Origin: Polytrichum commune
Taxonomy: Eukaryota > Streptophyta > Polytrichopsida > Polytrichales > Polytrichaceae
Reading direction: 5' to 3'
NCBI GenBank assembly: GCA_950295325.1
Contig: OX485803.1
Coordinates: 20,520,001 to 20,584,000 of the forward strand
DNA: 64,000 nt
Position numbers and translations under genes: made by a program. Positions 58,244 to 64,000 of this stretch are shown here, piece after piece (positions within the stretch are counted from its first letter, which is position 1; each line of letters opens with the position of its first letter). The notes beneath the pieces were generated by a model, which saw nothing but the letters and a program-made list of their open reading frames with translations, made no database searches and was not told where the DNA came from.

Positions 58244-58933
58244 TCAGTGCACAATGCTGCAGCTCCGGGTAAGCAAGACGCCTTCGACATTCCCCGAGGG
58301 AGGCGAGACGGTGATGTCGCACTCGGAGTGGACCCATATGCCGAAAGATGTGTAACTCCCAATCTTGGCGTGCAAATGGGCATCGATTCTGACGACCAAC
58401 GGAACGCTCTGTCGATCGATCCCGGCTTGAATCAAGATCCCCGTGGCTTCATTCACGGAAGCCGACCCGCTGTTGGTCTGCACCGAGAAGGTAGATTTGT
58501 CTTGGTGGCCTAGAAAGAAGCCTGGCACCGTGCACTCCCCCAGCGCAACCGACCCCTGGAACGTGGTCTGCACAGAGAATTTGTCGTAGTCCATGCTCAC
58601 CCTGCTGTTGGGATTCTCAACGTAAATACCGTACGTGATGTCCACATTGGCGATGCTGGAGCCTTGTGTGACGCTTAGGGTTTGCACCTGTGCGCTAACG
58701 ATGGTGTACCGGGTTGCGTGAGGGTGGAGTATGAGGTACGTGATGAGTATGGCGATGCCGAGGATTATGATGATGACGACGAGCGCGAAGCATAGGATGG
58801 CCCAGATGCTGGCCTTGAAGAGACGGGAGATTGTGTGGTGATGGTGGCGGTAATAGTGCCATGATGATGTTGTTGAGTGCTTCTTGTGATGCGCTTCCGG
58901 GTCGTTCGAGAGGTTGACGTGGTTGTGCCCCAT
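58244..58933 (-). CDS. NDR1/HIN1-like (NHL) LEA_2-domain membrane protein
   Basis: A single-exon frame of 229 codons. A His-rich cytosolic N-terminus (residues 1-40, with HYYRHHHH) is followed by one hydrophobic membrane segment (about 41-68, ILCFALVVIIIILGIAILIT). An external LEA_2 domain comes next, with the NHL signature VENPNSRVSMDYDKF (105-119) and a hydrophobic C-terminus. The layout and length match NHL proteins, which sit in the plasma membrane and act in pathogen responses, some as partners of resistance proteins. The role of this member is unknown. The ATG at 58933 is preceded by repeated promoter-like units, and 3' fragments of related copies lie downstream. Confidence 0.88.
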   Translation of the reverse strand: MGHNHVNLSNDPEAHHKKHSTTSSWHYYRHHHHTISRLFKASIWAILCFALVVIIIILGIAILITYLILHPHATRYTIVSAQVQTLSVTQGSSIANVDITYGIYVENPNSRVSMDYDKFSVQTTFQGSVALGECTVPGFFLGHQDKSTFSVQTNSGSASVNEATGILIQAGIDRQSVPLVVRIDAHLHAKIGSYTSFGIWVHSECDITVSPPSGNVEGVLLTRSCSIVH

Positions 58934-59836
58934 GGCTAATTGACAGGGCGAGTTCTTGTTGTAAGGTGAAGTTTCAGGTGTATCACATCCGGTAGTGTGG
59001 GTGACGATGTGTTCAAACCGAAGTCAGCTCCTTACACCGCTAGTTTAAGGATATTTGTTGAAGAGGAATTCGCTTGCCCTACACATATAAGAATTGAGCT
59101 TGTAATTAGTCAGCGGTAAGTCACCACTTCAAGCACTGAAGTAATTAAGGTGATGCTGCGGGTATGTGATCGGCGTTAGAGAGCTGACACCACTTGGAAA
59201 GCCGAAAAAGCAATTTAATACTTTCCTACCACATGAGCCATTTAGGCCATGTCCAGCTTGTTGTGTATCGACAAGAGCTGTGCTGTAGGTCACCACACAG
59301 TTACGATGAATCTCTGCAGTGGACATCAAAAGTGAGCTTACCAAATCCCTTAGGGTAATTGAAAGAGTGTGTTCTTGGGGTAAGGTCAACTTTCAGGTGT
59401 AGCACGTCCGGTTGTGTCGATGATGATGATGTCTTCGAACTGACGTCAGCTCCATGCAACGCCAAGTCAAGGATATTGAGGAGGACTTCTGCTTGGCCAA
59501 ATAGTTGAAAGAGTTCTCCCGGTAACCTTATATGAGTTCAGCTGCACCACATCCGGTAGTGTCGATGATGATGATGATGATGTCTTCAAACAGAGGTCAG
59601 CTCCTTAAACCGCCAGAGCAAGGACATTGAAGAGGAATTTTTCTTGGCCTATTCCCACTCATCCTTCCAGCCCTGCACATACATGTGGATTGAATGACTC
59701 ATTTCTCAACGATTCATCATCACTTCAAGCACTGAAGCAGTACCATGGCTATGTCATCGACACTACTTGGAAATCCAACACGAAATTTAATTTTTTTTCT
59801 ACAGCATGGCCATGTAGGCTATAACTTGTTGTGTTT

Positions 59837-59869
<33 letters not shown>

Positions 59870-60900
59870 GTATTGTAAATTCTGCAACAAAGTTAGGATG
59901 AATCTCTGCAGTCGACATTAGAAAGTAGGCTTACCAGTATGTACTACTGCGTGGAATTCAGTAACCCAAATCTGAAAAAGATGTCACACCTCGCTGCTAG
60001 AACAGCTACCTGCTCGTCGAATGATTCAAGAGGAACTTGCCTGGCCTACTCCCACTGATCCATCCAGCCCTGCACACATAACATATGACTTGACCAATTG
60101 CTGCAGCTATCATTTCACCACTTCAAGCACTAAATTGATGCCGCTGCTATGTAATCGTCATTGCAAATCTGACACCACTTGAAAATCCTGGATCTTTTTC
60201 TTTTCTTTTTTCCCACGAGACACAATCTAGGCCATGTCCAGGTTGTTGTATATCGAGAAGAGAGCTGCGCTGTAGGTCACAACAAAACGATATATATCTA
60301 CAGCCGCCATTACAAAGTAGGTTTACCACACCCAGACGCTCTTCAACCTAAGATGTAGTCCTGCTTAGTAAAATCCACTAACACAAACTTGAGAAAAAAC
60401 CTTACAACCACGTCCTACTCGTCGATTTGCTCGAAATGAACTCCTTACAACACCCAATTCAAAGATATTGAAGAGGAATCTGCTTGGCTTACACCCACTT
60501 ATGATCCATCCAGCCCACACATAGTATTATGAATTGAACGAAATTTTTTTCTGCAATTCGTCACCATTACTTCAAGCACTGAATTGATGTATGCCGCTGC
60601 TAGTATGTATAACGATCACAGATCTAACACCACTTGACAATCCAGAAGCCGGCCGGTAAAAGAAAACTTCCTACGATATCCAGCAACCTGGGCTATGTCC
60701 AGCTTCTTGTAGTGTACCGAGATAAAAGCTGCACTGGTTTCGAAACACACAACAAAATGATGAATCTCTTTAGCCGACATTATAACAAAGTTACAGGCTT
60801 ACCAGAACCAGGCGCTCTTCAACCTGTATTAAGGGATGTAGTCTTCCTGTCAGTTGAATTCAATACCACAAACTAGAGCTGAAAGAAACACATGCAGAGA
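58934..60900. repeat. Tandem diverged repeats upstream of the NHL gene
   Basis: Four to five units of about 400-500 bp. 'Cacttcaagcactgaa' recurs at 59127, 59723, 60119 and 60569. 'Ggccatgtccag-ttgttg' recurs at 59246, 60231 and (variant) 60693. 'Gatgaatctct-cag' recurs at 59304, 59897 and 60761. The block 'cacatccggtagtgt-g-tgatgat' directly upstream of the start recurs at 59402 and 59549. The array therefore includes repeated copies of the gene's proximal promoter or 5' UTR. A (GA)n run lies at 59839-59868. Confidence 0.75.
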
Positions 60901-62652
60901 CAACTAGCAACATTCATTCATTCATTCATCTCGCAACCAAGCACACCTTCTACAAAAACTAGTCCAAGTCGGTAACTCTGTCTCTCCGACCATTAAAAGT
61001 GATTCTTCTGATGTGAACAGAAACCCAGCAATTAAGCTTAGTTAGGGGGCCGATCATCGACCAAGGATCCTTGCACGAGTTTGGCGAAGGAATCCCGGAA
61101 GACCTGCGGTGGAAACAGTGCAAATCAAAGTGCGCCTTCCAAAATGCACTCTAATAATTTATAGAGGCATTATCATGAGTGACAATGTTGCACACATGAA
61201 GGATCATGTTGGAACATTTCAGTAAGTTATTAATGAATTCGGATCCCGAGAAGTTCCTTCTTTCTGGCACATTCACCAACCCTGATCAATCGCCTTGCTT
61301 TGTGGCCAACCGAAATTAGCAGGTGATCGGAAAGGGAAATGATCAATGGGCATTTGGCATGTCAAGCTGCATCGGTGGCCATTGACCCCAAGGCAGAGGG
61401 GTGCTAAAACTGTCAGTTTTGGGTTCTGAGTTTATCTAATATTACTGGATTGATGAGTTTTAAATGATTTCTTTTATGGTAGCAATTGAGAGGTGGTTTC
61501 CAATGCACCAAAGTATGTCTTATTTGATATCTGTATGCAAAAGTTATGAGGGTTCAAAGTTTTATTGGTAGATGACCTAAAACCAAAACGGGAGCAGTTA
61601 CGTTACGGTGGTGGACATCCTTTAAGTCAATACGTGTTTAAAGTGCAAGCTTTTAGGGTGTTGGTTTTAGCACCCTCTACCTTAGCGAATGTTGTTGTTT
61701 TTCCGGTGACGAGGATAGTGAAGTATAATAAGGTAAACAAACCTAATTCGGGTACTACTTATCTTTACTTTTTAAACACCTATGTTTGAGTGGTTGTGGG
61801 GTGGCTATAAAAAACAATGTGCTTAGAAGAAATTGGACCGCATACTCGTTAATTCTTCTAAGCTCAACGCCCAACGCAATTCAATTGAAGGGACCTACTT
61901 ATAGAACCATTTAAGAAGAAAGAGAATCTTTACTTTGATAACATACAAGAAATTCATATGAGCTCCTAAAATTATGAGAAAATTATGGCTATGTCCTCAA
62001 TTTGGATTTGCTAATCAGTTTAAAATATATGTATACTTAAAATCTTATGAGAAGTGGACTAATAACATGTAAGCCTACCTTACTAGCTCAACTTCTCACA
62101 TTTTGTTATTTTTTGTCTTTTTTTTGTTTTGTTTTATTTGATCAAACTTGCATGCAACAAGGAGAGCCTTGGTTAACTACAAAAAATTGAACATGTAATG
62201 TCCGGAGAGTAATGGATGAACTAAAATGGTTTTCTTCCTAATATGTACAATTTCAAACTTGGATATGCACCTATATGTTGCAATCCATCAAAGGCTACAA
62301 TTCATTATAGGTGTACTACCCTTAAAGCCTATGGTATATTTTAGACTTTTCACCATCCAAATGGCTTCAACTAAAACCTACAAGTTATACTTGTTGATAC
62401 CATCAAAAATGGCTTCCTCTAAGCTTGCCTATAATTAAATATTGTTATTGTCACCAAAGAAATGGCCTCATCTAAAACCTGTAATTTAGAGAGACTATAT
62501 CAACTACTATGTAGTATGCAGTAAAAGGCAATCTCATCAATTGTTCCATGCAGATTCTGCTTTCACACTGCTAAATATTAATTGTGACAGGGTATTTTGG
62601 TCACGCTTCCAACTAAAGAGCCTCTCTGTTCTGCACCAAGTACGGGAGCTTC
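60901..62652. other. Non-coding, nothing recognised
   Basis: Only short frames. A TTTTGT-rich run lies at 62101-62135. Confidence 0.4.
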
Positions 62653-62655
62653 TAA

Positions 62656-62970
62656 GAGACCACTTCACACACGAGACTGAGGGCCCGTGACCACTGCATT
62701 CTAAGATCTCTCATAGGTCAAAAATGTCGAGACCACCCAAGTTCACTTCACACTAGAAGGTGAAGGCCTAAGGGCCCAAAGACTTTATCATGGACGAAAA
62801 TTTTGCATGGCAAATTATGGATAATGTTTCGTGGTCATGTACCAAAAGATAGGCGTGACACAAACTCTAGCAGACCATGTTTTGCTAAATAGCTGCATGG
62901 CCTTTAGATGAGAGTCAAAGACCCTCACAATCACATGGTCATGGCCCTTACCTTGTGGGTGAAGTGGCCC
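62656..62970. mobile_element. TIR element (315 bp), same family as 13655-14669
   Basis: The left end GAGACCACTTCACACACGAG pairs with the inverted right end ...GTGGGTGAAGTGGCCC, and the match extends through ggcccgtgacca/tggtcatggccc. The TSD TAA lies at 62653-62655 and 62971-62973. Confidence 0.75.
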
Positions 62971-62973
62971 TAA

Positions 62974-63559
62974 GGGGTGTTTTACACCATGGACCATGAA
63001 GTCGTCCCAAGGCCCTGTAAAATTTGTGATTGGTTGTTGAACTCGTCCCGGGACCACTTCGATTGCCACCAAGGAAAAAGTGTCAGAGTGATTGTGAAGT
63101 TCGAGGTCCCCAAAAGACATGTTTTAAGGCCTACACTATCCACTAACATGATCCAATGGATTTTGCAATGGGAGAGGCAAAAGAGGTGGTCTAGTAAAAA
63201 AAAGACAAGGGCCCATGGCCAAGAAATATTGTTATCGTAACTTATTAATGATTTTTTTGGGGGGAAGAGAAGACGAAGACAAGAGGAGACAAAAGAATGG
63301 TCAAACTTGAATTTTATTTTTATTTTTTTCAAAACTGTCCTTTTTGAACACATATTAGAAAAAATCAACACATTCACTTTTTGGTGCATGGTTGGTCCTC
63401 TTGATTCACATTCAGTTTACACCTAGTGAAGTGCCCAGAAGCTTTTTGTAAAACGGTTTTTTAAGAAATTAGACCATGAAAGTTGAACCATGAAGTCGGA
63501 CCATGGAGAAAGACCATCTTCCATAGTCCGACTTCACGATCCATGGTGTAAAGCGGCCT
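62974..63559. mobile_element. TIR element (586 bp), TTTACACC family, abutting the previous one
   Basis: The left end GGGGTGTTTTACACCATGG and right end CCATGGTGTAAAGCGGCCT are inverted. TAA lies at 62971-62973 and 63560-63562. The GGTGTAAAGCGGCC end is the same terminus as that of the 6.2-kb REV7 unit. Confidence 0.75.
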
Positions 63560-63562
63560 TAA

Positions 63563-64000
63563 GTAGCATCTCTCACCGAGGCTGCAATAAGTCAATTGAG
63601 AATAACCATTAAGAAAATTTTGCAATTATAGCAGCACTATAAATAATAATACTAATGTATCTCAAGTTTTGAAGTTTGAGCCAAAGTGGACTAAGAACAG
63701 TAATTACTGTGTGGGCTTTATTGAGATTGTGGGGCCAAGCTTACAGTAGTATATACGGTGGTTACAATTTGCAGTGTAAGTTACACATCAATCCTTCGTG
63801 CATGTCAACTTACGGACCTTTTAAGCGGGAGTGCGCAAGCAATGAATGAATGGGGAGAACCAATCACTAGGTGCAGATGAACCGATTGAGTTGGAGAAAT
63901 AATAGGTTGAGATTCGAGACTTGAGAAAAATGACCGATCATTCTAGACGGATTTAGAGAATATGCCTCAAATTAATAAGAGAGACCGAAAGATGTCAACA
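63563..64000. other. Right-edge non-coding sequence
   Basis: No gene seen. 63875-63940 resembles 19140-19215, suggesting a dispersed repeat. Confidence 0.35.

Noticed and set aside
58117-58513. Frames of 88-104 codons overlapping the NHL gene
   Set aside because: Shadows of the NHL coding sequence in other frames.
63140-63389. 135-codon minus-strand frame at the right end
   Set aside because: Lies in a TIR element with A/T runs; no domain, and composition as expected for non-coding DNA.

Overview
The window looks like nuclear DNA from a land plant with a large, repeat-rich genome. The evidence is an NDR1/HIN1-like (NHL) gene, a REV7 gene with plant-type sequence and four GT-AG introns, a plant-type extended SDR, and dense nested plant-type transposons. 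The species cannot be fixed. The RNase H-carrying LINE family and the DUF7869-type pseudogene would suit a seed-free plant (fern, lycophyte or bryophyte), but that is inference. I found no rRNA, tRNA, CRISPR, bacterial or organellar features.

Three loci look like genes. (1) A partial extended SDR (dihydroflavonol-reductase-like) runs off the left edge on the minus strand (1-755). (2) A complete five-exon REV7/MAD2L2 gene (48200-50015, minus) lies, with a lone CDC5-like exon (47339-47539), inside a 6.2-kb unit bounded by 33-bp terminal inverted repeats and TAA target-site duplications (44646-50838). (3) A complete single-exon NHL gene lies at 58244-58933 (minus). The SDR and NHL genes sit beside decayed tandem copies of their own flanks.

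Most of the rest is mobile DNA, and many insertions can be delimited exactly by target-site duplications (TSDs). 4.6-10.3 kb: a 5'-truncated LINE split by a 2.6-kb TAA-flanked DNA transposon. 12.9-18.2 kb: a 206-bp LINE tail, a TAA-type MITE, a TA-type element and a second LINE fragment. 21.5 kb: a hAT MITE. 22.2-27.8 kb: a broken DUF7869-type gene. 29.1-36.2 kb: decayed coding sequence, including an FCP1/HAD-like pseudogene, broken by an 852-bp LTR. 39.4-42.7 kb: decayed coding-like DNA. 44-51 kb: the REV7 transposon unit. 51-64 kb: MITEs, the NHL gene with its repeats, and two abutting TAA-type MITEs at the right end.

The most unusual repeats are four LTR-like elements (A 24488-26328, B 27810-29094, C 36553-39354, D 40605-42472). 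Each has perfect 5-bp TSDs and TGTGAGGCC-type ends, and each carries a different minisatellite at the same internal place. A and D also share a 51-54-codon minus-strand reading frame. In its core, 12 of 13 nucleotide differences fall at third codon positions, which is the pattern left by selection on a protein.

All coordinates come from reading the sequence by eye. Exon joins, TSDs and TIRs were checked base by base. Family names rest on recognised motifs, not on searches.
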